The notes: a model not told the origin generated them from the sequence alone. Numbered from the stretch's first letter, positions 8,658 to 17,547 are shown. The stretch is 64,000 nucleotides of DNA from an uncultured Polaribacter sp. (GCF_947497695.1 NZ_CANMHM010000004.1:140474-204473), one strand, 5' to 3'. Program-made: numbers and translations.

Positions 8658-10121
8658 ATGATAGAAAAAATAAATACACTAGGAGAATTAAAAAAATCTG
8701 GATACACATCTAAATCCATAAAATACGAGTTACGTGAAAACTTAATCAGTAAAATGATGAGTAAAGAAACTGTTTTTAAAGGGATTCATGGTTATGAAAA
8801 TACAGTAATACCTGAATTGGAAAGAGCTATTTTGAGTAAACATAATATCAATTTATTAGGTTTAAGAGGGCAAGCAAAAACACGTTTGGCAAGATTGATG
8901 GTTCACTTATTAGATGAATACATTCCTATTGTTACAGGTTCTGAAATAAATGATGATCCTTTAAACCCAATTTCTAGATTTGCCGTTGAATTGATTGCAG
9001 AAAAAGGAGATAAAACACCTATTAGTTGGTTGCATAGAGAGGATCGTTTTGCAGAAAAACTAGCAACACCAGATGTTACTGTAGCAGATTTAGTAGGAGA
9101 TGTAGATCCTATAAAAGCTGCCAATTTAAAATTATCTTATGCAGATGATCGTGTAATACATTATGGTATGATTCCTAGAGCAAACCGCTGTATTTTTGTA
9201 ATTAATGAATTGCCAGATTTACAGGCAAGAATACAAGTTGCACTATTTAATATTTTGCAAGAAGGAGATATTCAGATTAGAGGTTTTAAGTTAAGATTGC
9301 CTTTAGATATGCAATTTATATTTACTGCCAACCCAGAAGATTATACAAACAGAGGTAGTATTGTAACCCCTTTAAAAGACAGAATTGGGTCACAAATTTT
9401 AACGCATTATCCTGCAGATATAGAAACTGCTAAAACAATTACACAACAAGAAACAAACAAAGCAAGTGCTCAAAAAGAATTTATTCAAATTCCTGAATTG
9501 GCAAAAGATATTTTAGAACAAATTGTTTTTGAAGCCAGAGAAAGCGAATATATTGATGCTAAAAGTGGGGTAAGTGCTCGTTTAAGTATCACTGCTTTTG
9601 AAAACTTATTAAGTGCTGCAGAAAGAAGAGCTTTACTTTCTGGAGATGAAAAAACAATGATTCGCTTGAGTGATTTTGACGGAATTATCCCTGCAATTAC
9701 TGGTAAAGTAGAATTAGTTTACGAAGGAGAACAAGAAGGTGCTCAAGTTATTGCAGAGAATTTAATTAATAAAGCGATTAAAACATTGTTTCCAACTTAT
9801 TTTCCTGAGATAAAAAAATTAGAAAAGCAAAATGTAGAAACTCCTTATGACGATATTATTTCTTGGTTTTTTAATGCCGAAGAAGATTTTGAATTGTTAG
9901 ATGAGTTTACAGAAAAACAATACAAAAACGAGCTTGATAAAATAAAACCCTTAGATGATTTTCTTAACAAGCATCAACCAAACATGAATACTGAAGATGC
10001 TTATTTTGTAAAAGAATACATTCTTTGGGCGTTAGTAGAATTTAAAAAATTAAGTAAATTTCGTTTTACAGAAGGTACACAATTTAAAGATCCATATAGT
10101 AATTTTGTGAGTGGATTGTAA
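8658..10121 (+). CDS. MoxR/magnesium-chelatase-like AAA+ ATPase
   Basis: A 487-residue AAA+ protein. The P-loop GLRGQAKT (about residues 73-80) has Ala where the usual Walker A has Gly; Walker B reads CIFVINELPDL with Asn in place of the first Asp; sensor 1 is FTANPEDY. A helical lid follows, then a long C-terminal helical region (about 380-487) not found in short MoxR proteins. With the VWA gene upstream it forms the usual ATPase plus VWA pair. It resembles BchI/ChlI more than ClpB, but no porphyrin-pathway genes are nearby, so a role in chlorophyll-type metal insertion is not supported. Confidence 0.82.
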   Translation: MIEKINTLGELKKSGYTSKSIKYELRENLISKMMSKETVFKGIHGYENTVIPELERAILSKHNINLLGLRGQAKTRLARLMVHLLDEYIPIVTGSEINDDPLNPISRFAVELIAEKGDKTPISWLHREDRFAEKLATPDVTVADLVGDVDPIKAANLKLSYADDRVIHYGMIPRANRCIFVINELPDLQARIQVALFNILQEGDIQIRGFKLRLPLDMQFIFTANPEDYTNRGSIVTPLKDRIGSQILTHYPADIETAKTITQQETNKASAQKEFIQIPELAKDILEQIVFEARESEYIDAKSGVSARLSITAFENLLSAAERRALLSGDEKTMIRLSDFDGIIPAITGKVELVYEGEQEGAQVIAENLINKAIKTLFPTYFPEIKKLEKQNVETPYDDIISWFFNAEEDFELLDEFTEKQYKNELDKIKPLDDFLNKHQPNMNTEDAYFVKEYILWALVEFKKLSKFRFTEGTQFKDPYSNFVSGL

Positions 10122-10155
10122 AATTAATTTTTAAAAATATTTCACCTTAACATGT

Positions 10156-10185
10156 ACAACCGAATTATTAAATTAATTCGGTTGT
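10156..10185 (+). terminator. Terminator after the AAA+ ATPase gene
   Basis: A 12-bp perfect stem (ACAACCGAATTA with its complement) around a 6-base loop, followed by TTTATTTT. It lies 34 bp after the ATPase stop. Confidence 0.85.
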
Positions 10186-10250
10186 TTTATTTTCTATTTT
10201 CTTTATTTTTATAAAAAAGATAATTTATCTATTGAATTCAATTTAGTTTT

Positions 10251-10613
10251 TTAAATTTTCCATTTCCATGCCTTGATAATTATCAGCAATAAAACGATAA
10301 CCTCTAGAGTTGCACAAATTATATAGTGAGGTAGCAAACTTCCTCCACCAATTACAAATAGAATCATTAAAAAAGCCACCACCATATTTAAAATTCTGTT
10401 AATTTTAAAACTCAAATACCTAGAAAAATAAATTAATAGAATGGGCATATTTATAATAATTGCAGCAATTGCCATTGTTGTGGTTACTTCTCCAATAATA
10501 CCATCTAAAGTGTTTTTATTTACTAATTCTACAAAGATTGATAAGACATCTGCTAAAATCATATTCAATGTAAAAACAATCCATAATGTAGATAATTTTG
10601 TTTTAGTGCTCAT
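10251..10613 (-). CDS. DUF6326 family membrane protein
   Basis: A 120-residue protein with four predicted membrane helices: near TLWIVFTLNMILADVL, TTMAIAAIIINMPILLIYF, ILNMVVAFLMILFVIGG and IICATLEVIVLLLIIIKAW. The N-terminal segment through LSIFVE matches what I recall of DUF6326, a family of unknown function. Its start is 15 bp downstream of the preceding gene's stop, so the two are probably co-transcribed. No catalytic residues are evident. Confidence 0.7.
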   Translation of the reverse strand: MSTKTKLSTLWIVFTLNMILADVLSIFVELVNKNTLDGIIGEVTTTMAIAAIIINMPILLIYFSRYLSFKINRILNMVVAFLMILFVIGGGSLLPHYIICATLEVIVLLLIIIKAWKWKI

Positions 10614-10628
10614 GGCTAATTATTTAAT

Positions 10629-11249
10629 TTAAAAGTTAAATCCAAAATATAGACCAGGTTCTCCAAAGAAAAATTTTGAATATTGGTCATCTATCGTTTT
10701 AAATGAATCTGGCATTTTTGTATGATAAGGTCTGTGTGTAATGCCAAGGGAAGGTTCTATAAAAAATTTACCTTTAAAGAGTTTTATATGATAGCCCAAT
10801 CTATAAGTATTAAAAATTTGAAAACCATCATCAATTTTATTTCCTTCTTCATTCACAAAAGTTTGCCAAGAACTCATAACGTGCACACCAGCATAGAAAC
10901 CTTTCCATAGAAAACGTTGATAAGCAATTGCAAAACCTTTCTCTCTAATATAACCTGGAAATTCTGTTTCTGGAGCCTCCCATAAAGGTCCTAATGTTAT
11001 ACCTAGTGACCATGCATATTTCCAAGATTTAAGCTCTAAAGAAATCACATCTTTTTCTGATAAACGATAGCCTAAATTAAGTTGATAAAAATCGGGTTTG
11101 TTTGTTTTAGAAAAATTACCCAACATTGCAAAAGTACTACCTATGAAGCAATCTTTATAATTTTGATCAGATTTTTGATATTGTGCCTGAAATTGAAAAA
11201 GGCTAGAATACATAAGAATTAGTACTAAAAAAAGTTTTTTATTTTGCAT
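10629..11249 (-). CDS. Secreted protein, probable outer-membrane beta-barrel
   Basis: About 206 residues from the ATG at 11249; in-frame ATGs at 11255 and 11276 would add a few residues before the signal peptide. The N-terminus MQNKKLFLVLILMYSS ends near QAQ, a plausible signal-peptidase site. The mature part alternates aromatic and polar residues (YQLNLGYRLSEKD, FAIAYQRFLWKGFYAGVH) and ends in Phe (YFGFNF), typical of small outer-membrane barrels. I do not recognise a named family. It forms a two-gene unit with the DUF6326 gene. Confidence 0.6.
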   Translation of the reverse strand: MQNKKLFLVLILMYSSLFQFQAQYQKSDQNYKDCFIGSTFAMLGNFSKTNKPDFYQLNLGYRLSEKDVISLELKSWKYAWSLGITLGPLWEAPETEFPGYIREKGFAIAYQRFLWKGFYAGVHVMSSWQTFVNEEGNKIDDGFQIFNTYRLGYHIKLFKGKFFIEPSLGITHRPYHTKMPDSFKTIDDQYSKFFFGEPGLYFGFNF

Positions 11250-11374
11250 AATCATAAGTTTTTTATTTTGATGCAAAACTAAATACCAATCTCGTAATTA
11301 TTCGTTCACTTAAGTTCATAAATAAACCTAATAGCTAAATATTTGTCAATTTCAATATAAAACCTCGGTTTAGA

Positions 11375-11397
11375 AATCCCGCTAAAAAAGCGGGATT
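11375..11397. terminator. GC-rich hairpin downstream of the Crp/Fnr gene
   Basis: A perfect 9-bp stem, AATCCCGCT with its complement, around five A residues. There is no strong U-run on either side, so it may be a palindromic repeat rather than a terminator; a degenerate relative lies near 33836-33860. Confidence 0.4.
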
Positions 11398-11452
11398 AAT
11401 TCAACAAGAATTTTTAGTGTATTACTTTGTAACTTTTAAAAATTAAGTTTTA

Positions 11453-12022
11453 CTAATTTAAAAGTCTTTTTTTAATTCTACTTAAAGATTGTGGTGTTAA
11501 ACCAAGATAACTTGCTATTTGATATTGAGGAACTCTCTGTAATAAATCTGGTCTTGTTTCTGTTAAATGTAAATATCTATCTTCTGGACTCGCTAACTTG
11601 TAACTGAAAAATAACTCTTGTTGTTTTGACATAATTACCTCTCCAATAATTCTACAAATAGATTGAAATTGAGGATATTTTTGCAGCATCTGTTCTTCAA
11701 ATGCTTTTGAACCTGCATTTACAACACTATCTTCTATACACTCTAAAAAATGTTCTGTAGGTAACTCTTTACCATAATTTTTTGGCATAATTGGTTGCCC
11801 TTCTGTATAAATTTCTAGCGTTTTTTCTTCTCCATCAGCAATTAAATAACTTCTGATACACCCTTTTAAAACTAAAAAACTTTCATTAGCAATACTTTTT
11901 TCATTCAAAACCAGAGTCCCTTTTTTATAAGTTCTAATATTAGAACTTTCTATAACGATATTTTCGAGTTCATTAGATAATTCTGTATGATTTAAAATAT
12001 AGTTGACAAGTTCGTTTTTCAT
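11453..12022 (-). CDS. Crp/Fnr family transcriptional regulator
   Basis: A 189-residue regulator with an N-terminal cyclic-nucleotide-binding-like beta domain ([28 protein letters not shown], as in many flavobacterial Crp/Fnr proteins) and a C-terminal winged helix ending in the recognition-helix-like [18 protein letters not shown]. There are no Fnr-type N-terminal cysteines, and the phosphate-binding cassette of true CAP is not recognisable, so the ligand is unknown. It follows the DUF6428 gene by 58 bp on the same strand, possibly in the ArsR operon. Confidence 0.85.
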   Translation of the reverse strand: MKNELVNYILNHTELSNELENIVIESSNIRTYKKGTLVLNEKSIANESFLVLKGCIRSYLIADGEEKTLEIYTEGQPIMPKNYGKELPTEHFLECIEDSVVNAGSKAFEEQMLQKYPQFQSICRIIGEVIMSKQQELFFSYKLASPEDRYLHLTETRPDLLQRVPQYQIASYLGLTPQSLSRIKKRLLN

Positions 12023-12080
12023 TTTAATGAATAAATTGATTACAAAATAAGTTATCTTTTATTAATTTAAAAATTAAATT

Positions 12081-12542
12081 TTAACAACACCCTGATTTTG
12101 GATCACAACAAGAACTCATAGCTTCTGCAACTTTAATCACTGGCTTTGCAATTCCACAAGCATCAAGTGCTAAACAAGCTGTAACTTTAGAGGTTAACAA
12201 AAAGTTGGTGCCATCAAAATCTAAATTGTATTTACCAATAGTTTCTTTTCCTTGATACTCTACCTCTATTTCTAAATCATCAAACTGAAATTTCTTTTCA
12301 GAGATTTCTATAATGTTTAATAATTTTTCTGGGTGTAATCTATGGTTGTAATCTCTCTCTTCCCATAATTGAAAATTAATTACTACTTCACTTCTTACTT
12401 TTCCTCCACAATCAATAAAATCTTTAGTTATTTTACCAACTTCTGTTACATGAAAATGAGCTGCAACCATTTCTCCATTTGGTAATTGAAAACCTATTGT
12501 ATCTAAACTTGTTAAGTGCTTTTTAATTTCTGATAATTTCAT
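12081..12542 (-). CDS. DUF6428 family protein
   Basis: A 153-residue protein of a family usually encoded next to arsR in arsenic-resistance clusters. It starts with MKLSEIKKHL and contains VAAHFHVTEVGKI and FQLWEERDYNHRLHPEKLL, conserved in the family as I remember it. The C-terminus is cysteine-rich (SSCCDPKSGCC), as is the tail of the neighbouring ArsR (NCC), which suggests binding of a soft metal or metalloid. No arsC, acr3 or arsM gene is adjacent. Confidence 0.75.
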   Translation of the reverse strand: MKLSEIKKHLTSLDTIGFQLPNGEMVAAHFHVTEVGKITKDFIDCGGKVRSEVVINFQLWEERDYNHRLHPEKLLNIIEISEKKFQFDDLEIEVEYQGKETIGKYNLDFDGTNFLLTSKVTACLALDACGIAKPVIKVAEAMSSCCDPKSGCC

Positions 12543-12589
12543 AATTCTTATTTTTTATATATTATTTCTTTCTAACTTTATTTTTCTAA

Positions 12590-12916
12590 TTAACAACAGT
12601 TTCCTGATGAATTTGTGTTTAAAAAATTCCCTAAAATATTTTGTATGTGAGTCCAGTTTTCTTGATCAATACAATAACAAACACTTGTACCCTCTATTTT
12701 TCCTTTAATAATGCCCACTTTCTTCAACTCTTTTAAATGTTGAGAAATAGTAGGTTGAGCCAAACCAATATCTTTTACCAAATCTCCACAAACACATGTT
12801 TTTAATTTGATTAAAAACTCTAAAATGGCAATTCTTGCAGGATGCCCTAAAACTTTAGCAATCGTTGCAATTTGGTTTTGCTTTTCTGTAAAAATTTCTG
12901 ATTTGGTTATGCCCAT
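12590..12916 (-). CDS. arsR: ArsR/SmtB family metalloregulator
   Basis: A 108-residue winged-helix repressor. The helix-turn-helix is GLAQPTISQHLKELKKVGII; just before it, KTCVCGDL holds a Cys-x-Cys pair at the alpha-3 position used by arsenite or cadmium sensors of this family. A second Cys group ends the protein (NSSGNCC). It is followed by the DUF6428 gene 47 bp downstream. A palindrome lies directly upstream of its start, which fits autoregulation. Confidence 0.88.
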   Translation of the reverse strand: MGITKSEIFTEKQNQIATIAKVLGHPARIAILEFLIKLKTCVCGDLVKDIGLAQPTISQHLKELKKVGIIKGKIEGTSVCYCIDQENWTHIQNILGNFLNTNSSGNCC

Positions 12917-12934
12917 CTTAATTTATTTATTGCA

Positions 12935-12950
12935 ATATTACGATTAATAT
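12935..12950 (-). promoter_or_regulatory. Candidate ArsR operator
   Basis: ATATTACGATTAATAT is a 16-bp inverted repeat with perfect 6-bp arms, located 19-34 bp before the arsR start where a repressor would overlap the promoter. The adjoining TTGCAATATTACGAT resembles sites I recall upstream of arsR in other Bacteroidota. Confidence 0.5.
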
Positions 12951-12963
12951 ATTTAAAAAAATA

Positions 12964-13869
12964 CTATTTGCTTAAATTAAACAAATAGCCAACAGAAAAG
13001 TTAAAGAAACTTGTTGCTTGTAAATTGGTTTCATTAGGCAATGAATTTGGTAAATTTATATTATAGCCTAACTCAAAATCCCAAGATTTTACGGTTAAGG
13101 AAATGGGTATATTTACTTGTGTGTTTAATAAATCAAAAACATCAAAATTAAATGTTCTTAAAACTCTTCTTCCTAAAACAGTAACAACTCTATTAATTGT
13201 AATATTTTGTTTTGCAACAATAAAATTTATTCTTGGTTGTATTCTTAAAGCAAAATTTTGGGTTCTTTTTAATGTTAAATTTACAAAACTACTAGAAACT
13301 AATTGATAACTTGCATCAGAACCAAATAAATAAGAAGCAGCTACTGTAGTTCCTAAAGATCTTTTTTTGTTTCTAACACCTACATTTATATCAAAAGAAT
13401 TTGTAAAACCATCAAACCCATCAGTATAAAAAAACTTTGTATAGCCCAGATTATAATTTATGTTTTTCTTTTTACCTAAGGTATTAAAATAGCCTAAAGA
13501 AAGACTTGTAAAATCCCAACTTGGAGCAAAATTTTGGTAATAAATACCTGATATACTTGCATTAAAACCAGAAGAATGATAATAAGAAACCTGTGGAATT
13601 AAATTAAACTGATCTGTACCAGAATCTCTTCCTGAAAAATAGGTATTGTTATTATAAGAAGCAGAAGTATATAAAAAGCTGTAAGACAAATCACTTTCTA
13701 TCAATTCATCTAAAAATTGCTGATCATTAAAAAAAAGTTCATCCAATAAGTCATCAATATCATCGTCATTATTTTCTTGAGCAAAAGAACAAAAAGAGGT
13801 TGCTATTGTAAACAATAGCAACCCCAAATACTTTATAGCTAATTTAACTTCCTGAAAAGGATTCATCAT
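12964..13869 (-). CDS. Secreted protein, probable outer-membrane beta-barrel
   Basis: A 301-residue protein with a signal peptide (hydrophobic KYLGLLLFTIATSFCSF then AQ) and a short Asp/Glu-rich segment (NNDDDIDDLLDELF). The rest is rich in alternating hydrophobic and polar strands (VSYYHSSGFNASISGIYYQ, FALRIQPRINFIV) and ends with LNFSVGYLFNLSK-like strands, as expected of an outer-membrane barrel. It is the last gene of the ECF-sigma operon, 10 bp after the previous gene, and may be its structural output. No named family recognised. Confidence 0.6.
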   Translation of the reverse strand: MMNPFQEVKLAIKYLGLLLFTIATSFCSFAQENNDDDIDDLLDELFFNDQQFLDELIESDLSYSFLYTSASYNNNTYFSGRDSGTDQFNLIPQVSYYHSSGFNASISGIYYQNFAPSWDFTSLSLGYFNTLGKKKNINYNLGYTKFFYTDGFDGFTNSFDINVGVRNKKRSLGTTVAASYLFGSDASYQLVSSSFVNLTLKRTQNFALRIQPRINFIVAKQNITINRVVTVLGRRVLRTFNFDVFDLLNTQVNIPISLTVKSWDFELGYNINLPNSLPNETNLQATSFFNFSVGYLFNLSK

Positions 13870-13879
13870 AATTTTAAAA

Positions 13880-14356
13880 CTAGTTTGCTCTTACTCTCTT
13901 TTTTTTACCCTCATTAAGATTGTTTTGCCTAGTACCATCTCTTAACTCTCCCCTATCTTTAGCTTCTCTAATTTTATCAATTCTATTTTTTAACATTTTA
14001 CGTTGTTCACCAGACAGAGTTTTCCTAAAGTTGTCTCTTGTTTTTCTGAGTCTTACTTGTTGGTTTCTCACCAAATCTTTTTGTGTACTTGTAAAAGTTG
14101 AGAGTAACCGTTTTCTAATTTCATTTTTAGAAATTGTTTTATCAGATAAAATAGCTAATTGTTCTTTAGTAAGTGAGGCTTTAAAGGCTTCTCTATTAGT
14201 TTTCATTACCTCTTTTTCTTGCTGTAATAAATTACGTTGCTCTTCAGTAAGCTCTTTTGTAATTAAGTTATAATTAGAATCTTGACCAAAAACTGATGTA
14301 TTAAAGCACATCAAAGTCATAAAACTTAGGTTTAGGATGATGGTTTTTAATTTCAT
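13880..14356 (-). CDS. Spy/CpxP-like periplasmic helical protein
   Basis: A 158-residue protein with a signal peptide (up to VFGQ, about residue 25) and then a basic, fully helical body. Repeated LTEEQRNLLQ, LTKEQLAIL and LSGEQRKMLK motifs match the LTxxQ signature of Spy/CpxP chaperone-like proteins, which sense or buffer envelope stress. Its position in an ECF-sigma operon, between a lipoprotein and a barrel-like protein, suits a periplasmic stress role. Confidence 0.65.
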   Translation of the reverse strand: MKLKTIILNLSFMTLMCFNTSVFGQDSNYNLITKELTEEQRNLLQQEKEVMKTNREAFKASLTKEQLAILSDKTISKNEIRKRLLSTFTSTQKDLVRNQQVRLRKTRDNFRKTLSGEQRKMLKNRIDKIREAKDRGELRDGTRQNNLNEGKKKRVRAN

Positions 14357-14400
14357 TATTATTTGTTTTTACTGTTATAACTAAAGTACAAAATTACTAT

Positions 14401-15285
14401 TTATAATTTACAATTGTCTTTTGCTGCTGCCATTTCTGTAGCATCATTTATTGTGGCTGTTGAAGCATCTTTATAAATAATAACAACAGGAAAGTTTAGG
14501 CTTGGCTTTGTTGTAGAGTCTGGATTTGCTTTATGCCATTCTCTTAATAATTTAAATTCTTTTCTTTCTGTAACCTCAATTACAGTGGCATCTTCCATAG
14601 TAAAACTTACTGGCAAAACTAACTTGAAGCATTTTCTTTTATCTTTTCCTTTTTTACAAGAGTCTTTTATCACTGCTAACTCATCAGTATCTAATAAAGT
14701 TTGTACAGTACCATCTTCTAAAGTTACATCTACCGGAAAAACTAATTGTGGTCTTTCTGTAATATCTTCGTTTTCTGCATACCATTCTCTAATTAAAGTC
14801 CAATCTTTTTTAGAGTTTAAAGTGATAGAAGAATCATCTGCCATGATAAAATCTATAGGAAAAACAAATTCAAAACATTTTTGTCTTCTTTTTCTTCTTC
14901 TTTCATTAGTGTCTTCTAATTTTTCACCTCTTATTGAGAAAAAAACTTCACTCTCTAGTTCTTCTCTAGAAACATTATCTGTTTTTAAAGAAACTTTATA
15001 TCCTAAATTTTCTGCAAATGCTACGTTTGTAATATAACTATCTGCCAAATCTTCATTAAAAGCTGTTTTAGTTGTAATTGGTAAACTAGATGCCTCTACA
15101 GTTACTGTTTTTGCTTGTACAATTTGTGCAATTAATGTTGCATCATCTGTTTCTAATGTTTCTAATTCTAAAGTTTCTGTTTCTGAACAAGAAGTAAATA
15201 ATAGCATTGATAAAATAAATGCACTAATTGATAAAAATAAAACACTTGTTTTTTGAATGTTTTTACTAAAAATTGAAGTTCTCAT
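14401..15285 (-). CDS. Lipoprotein with fourfold internal repeat
   Basis: A 294-residue lipoprotein (lipobox LFTSC). The C-terminal 165 residues contain four related units of about 38 residues built on 'F/L-x-F/L-P-hydrophobic...DD/ED': CFEFVFPIDFIMADDS, PQLVFPVDVTLEDGT, CFKLVLPVSFTMEDAT and PSLNFPVVIIYKDAS. Each is followed by a short helical stretch. Units 1 and 3 begin, and units 2 and 4 end, with Cys, so disulfides are possible. Function unknown. It belongs to the ECF-sigma operon and is a likely cell-surface or periplasmic cargo. Confidence 0.65.
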   Translation of the reverse strand: MRTSIFSKNIQKTSVLFLSISAFILSMLLFTSCSETETLELETLETDDATLIAQIVQAKTVTVEASSLPITTKTAFNEDLADSYITNVAFAENLGYKVSLKTDNVSREELESEVFFSIRGEKLEDTNERRRKRRQKCFEFVFPIDFIMADDSSITLNSKKDWTLIREWYAENEDITERPQLVFPVDVTLEDGTVQTLLDTDELAVIKDSCKKGKDKRKCFKLVLPVSFTMEDATVIEVTERKEFKLLREWHKANPDSTTKPSLNFPVVIIYKDASTATINDATEMAAAKDNCKL

Positions 15286-15356
15286 AATTGTAAGTTTTTA
15301 ATTAATATTTGTTTCTATTTACTTAGAACTCTATTTTTTTAAATAGTTTGAAAAAT

Positions 15357-15890
15357 TTATAAAATAATTGTTTCTAAAAAGGTATTTTCTGTATAATTAT
15401 CTATTAACGAGTCTTCTACAAATAATGAATTTAAAAATAAATCATCTATTTTTTGTTCAGAAAGTTCTGCTTTAATTACAATTTCATTTATTAGGGTTGC
15501 ATCTGCAAAAGCTTCAAATTCTGAATCTTCTAATAATAACGACTCAATTAAACTATCATCAGAAAAAGATAAAAGTTCTATATTATTTTTATTAACAGTT
15601 GTATTGTTTGCACTTTGTAACCAAATTGTTAATGCAAATATAAAAACCAAAGAAGCTGCTGCCACATATTTAAATTGTGGTTGTAACCAAAAAACGAGTT
15701 GTTTTTTTTCTTGGATTGATTTTTCTTGAACCTCTTCTTTTAGTTTCTCTAAGATTGCTATTTTAGATTTCGCAAAATATCCTTCAGGAGTTTCTATTCC
15801 TAAATATTTTTTATGATGTTTAGAAATATCAGTTTTTAAGCCTTCTTCTAAAAAATTTTTACGGTTGATATTCTCTTTTGAGTTTTTCAT
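15357..15890 (-). CDS. Putative membrane anti-sigma factor
   Basis: A 177-residue protein with a charged N-terminal cytoplasmic part (about 1-70), one membrane helix (about 72-90, AAASLVFIFALTIWL) and an acidic outer part with repeated 'sLiesLLLEDSEF'-like short segments. It directly follows the ECF sigma gene (41-bp gap), the standard place for an anti-sigma factor. No zinc HxxxCxxC motif is visible, so it is not a classical ZAS-type protein. The role is inferred from topology and position. Confidence 0.55.
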   Translation of the reverse strand: MKNSKENINRKNFLEEGLKTDISKHHKKYLGIETPEGYFAKSKIAILEKLKEEVQEKSIQEKKQLVFWLQPQFKYVAAASLVFIFALTIWLQSANNTTVNKNNIELLSFSDDSLIESLLLEDSEFEAFADATLINEIVIKAELSEQKIDDLFLNSLFVEDSLIDNYTENTFLETIIL

Positions 15891-15931
15891 AATATGTAAT
15901 TTAGACCCAACTTTTAAAAAATAGTTTGGTT

Positions 15932-16471
15932 TTATAAAAATATTTTTTCTTCAATTATTTTTACTGATGTATAATAAGAGGATTTTAAAGTACTTTCTGA
16001 TACTTCTAAAATTTCTGAAATTTGCCTAAAACTTAAATTATCAAAATATTTCATTAAAAAAATCCGTTTTTGCTTTTCTTTAAACCCATCTATAATTGTG
16101 TTTAATTTTTTTTGAATTTCATCTCCATTAAAATAAGCATCTTCAAACAATACCTCTAAATTAGATTCAGAAACTTCATCAATATTATTATGTCTTTTTT
16201 TATTATTTTTTTCTAAAAAACGCATAGATTCGTTGTATGCAATTCTATACATCCAAGTATGTAAAGAACTTTTTCCTTCAAATTTTTGGATGTTTTTATA
16301 TATTCTAATAAAAGTTTCTTGTAACACATCATCAGCATTTTCATGGGTGGTAACCATTTTTCTTATATGCCAATACAAACGTTCTTGGTAGACGTCTAAC
16401 AGCTCACCAAAAGCAGCATCTTTTAGTGAAACATCCTTTAACCTTTTTACAAATGCTGCGTCTTTACTCAA
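15932..16471 (-). CDS. ECF-type RNA polymerase sigma factor
   Basis: A 179-residue sigma-70 family protein. Region 2 spans ELLDVYQERLYWHI through DVLQETFIRIYKNI and the W-containing HTWMYRIAYNES (about 22-92); region 4 is LSFRQISEILEVSESTLKSSYY (about 145-166). Initiation is probably at TTG: the residues SKDAAFVKRLKDVS that follow match the usual N-terminus of flavobacterial ECF factors, and no upstream ATG fits. It heads a five-gene operon running to 12964. Confidence 0.9.
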   Translation of the reverse strand: MSKDAAFVKRLKDVSLKDAAFGELLDVYQERLYWHIRKMVTTHENADDVLQETFIRIYKNIQKFEGKSSLHTWMYRIAYNESMRFLEKNNKKRHNNIDEVSESNLEVLFEDAYFNGDEIQKKLNTIIDGFKEKQKRIFLMKYFDNLSFRQISEILEVSESTLKSSYYTSVKIIEEKIFL

Positions 16472-16671
16472 CTATTTTATGTGGTTTATATTTTTTGACC
16501 CAAGATAATAGAAATAGTTTGATTTATTGATTAAAAAGTTTAATTACAGATTACCAATCAATTTTACAAATATAAATATCAATTTAAATAGATAAAGTTG
16601 TTAGATGATTTTTAGAATGATTTGTATTTTTATACTTCGAATTTTTAATCTTTAAATTTTTTCAATAAAAA

Positions 16672-17430
16672 ATGAAAATCATTATATCTCCAGCAAAATC
16701 ATTAGACTTTGAGAGTAAAGCACCAACTAGTTTGCATACCCAACCTCGTTTTTTAGACCAATCTAAAAAACTAAACAAAAAACTAAAGACACTTTCTAAG
16801 AAAAAAATATCTGAGTTAATGAAAATTTCTGATGATTTGTCTGCTTTAAATTTTGATAGAAATCAATCTTGGCAAACACCATTTACCAAAGAAAATGCTA
16901 AACAAGCTATTTACTCTTTTACAGGTGCTGTATTTCAAGGAATTGATGTAAACTCTTTATCCGAAGAAAAAATACCTTTATTACAAGAGAATTTAAGAAT
17001 TTTATCTGGTTTGTATGGTTTGCTAAAACCGTTAGATTTAATACAACCTTATCGTTTAGAAATGGGCACTCGTTTAAAAGTTGGCAAAACAGAAAACCTG
17101 TACAAATTTTGGAATGAAGAGTTGGCAATATCTTTAAATGAAGAGTTAAAAGATGATGAGTTATTAGTAAATTTAGCAAGTACAGAGTATTTTAAAGCTT
17201 TGCCTAAAAAGACTTTAAAAGTACCTATGATTACCCCTATTTTTAAAGATTTTAAAAACGGAGAATATAAAATTGTAATGACCTATGCCAAAAAAGCTCG
17301 TGGTTTAATGGTACGTTATATTATAGATAATAATGTAAACACAATTGATGGTTTAAAAGGTTTCAATGTTGATAAATATCGTTTTTCTGAAGAATTATCT
17401 GCTGGTAATGATTTGGTTTTTACACGTTAA
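16672..17430 (+). CDS. yaaA: Peroxide stress protein YaaA
   Basis: A 252-residue cytoplasmic protein of the YaaA family, which limits free iron and DNA damage during peroxide stress in E. coli. The family signature KIIISPAKSLDF is at the very N-terminus, followed by YSFTGAVFQGID, RILSGLYGLLKPLDLIQPYRLEMG and a conserved LNLAS-like LLVNLASTEYF. Length is typical. It stands alone, convergent with the giant secreted protein gene. Confidence 0.93.
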   Translation: MKIIISPAKSLDFESKAPTSLHTQPRFLDQSKKLNKKLKTLSKKKISELMKISDDLSALNFDRNQSWQTPFTKENAKQAIYSFTGAVFQGIDVNSLSEEKIPLLQENLRILSGLYGLLKPLDLIQPYRLEMGTRLKVGKTENLYKFWNEELAISLNEELKDDELLVNLASTEYFKALPKKTLKVPMITPIFKDFKNGEYKIVMTYAKKARGLMVRYIIDNNVNTIDGLKGFNVDKYRFSEELSAGNDLVFTR

Positions 17431-17485
17431 AAGTTTACAGTATTCAGTAAAATTGATGCTCAAAAAAATTGAAATAAAATAAAAA

Positions 17486-17509
17486 AATCCAATTCTTAAG
17501 AATTGGATT
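17486..17509. terminator. Bidirectional terminator between yaaA and the giant gene
   Basis: A perfect 24-bp palindrome (half AATCCAATTCTT) with A7 on its left and T8 on its right, so it can stop transcription from both convergent genes. Its stem is nearly identical to the hairpin at 31089-31113. Confidence 0.85.
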
Positions 17510-17547
17510 TTTTTTGAATTTAAAGTCTATTTTAAACCTATAAAATA

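Noticed and set aside
7454..10121. VWA-ATPase pair as an anti-phage (ternary conflict) system
   Set aside because: Such systems carry a third effector gene; none is present, and the pair lies among core genes.
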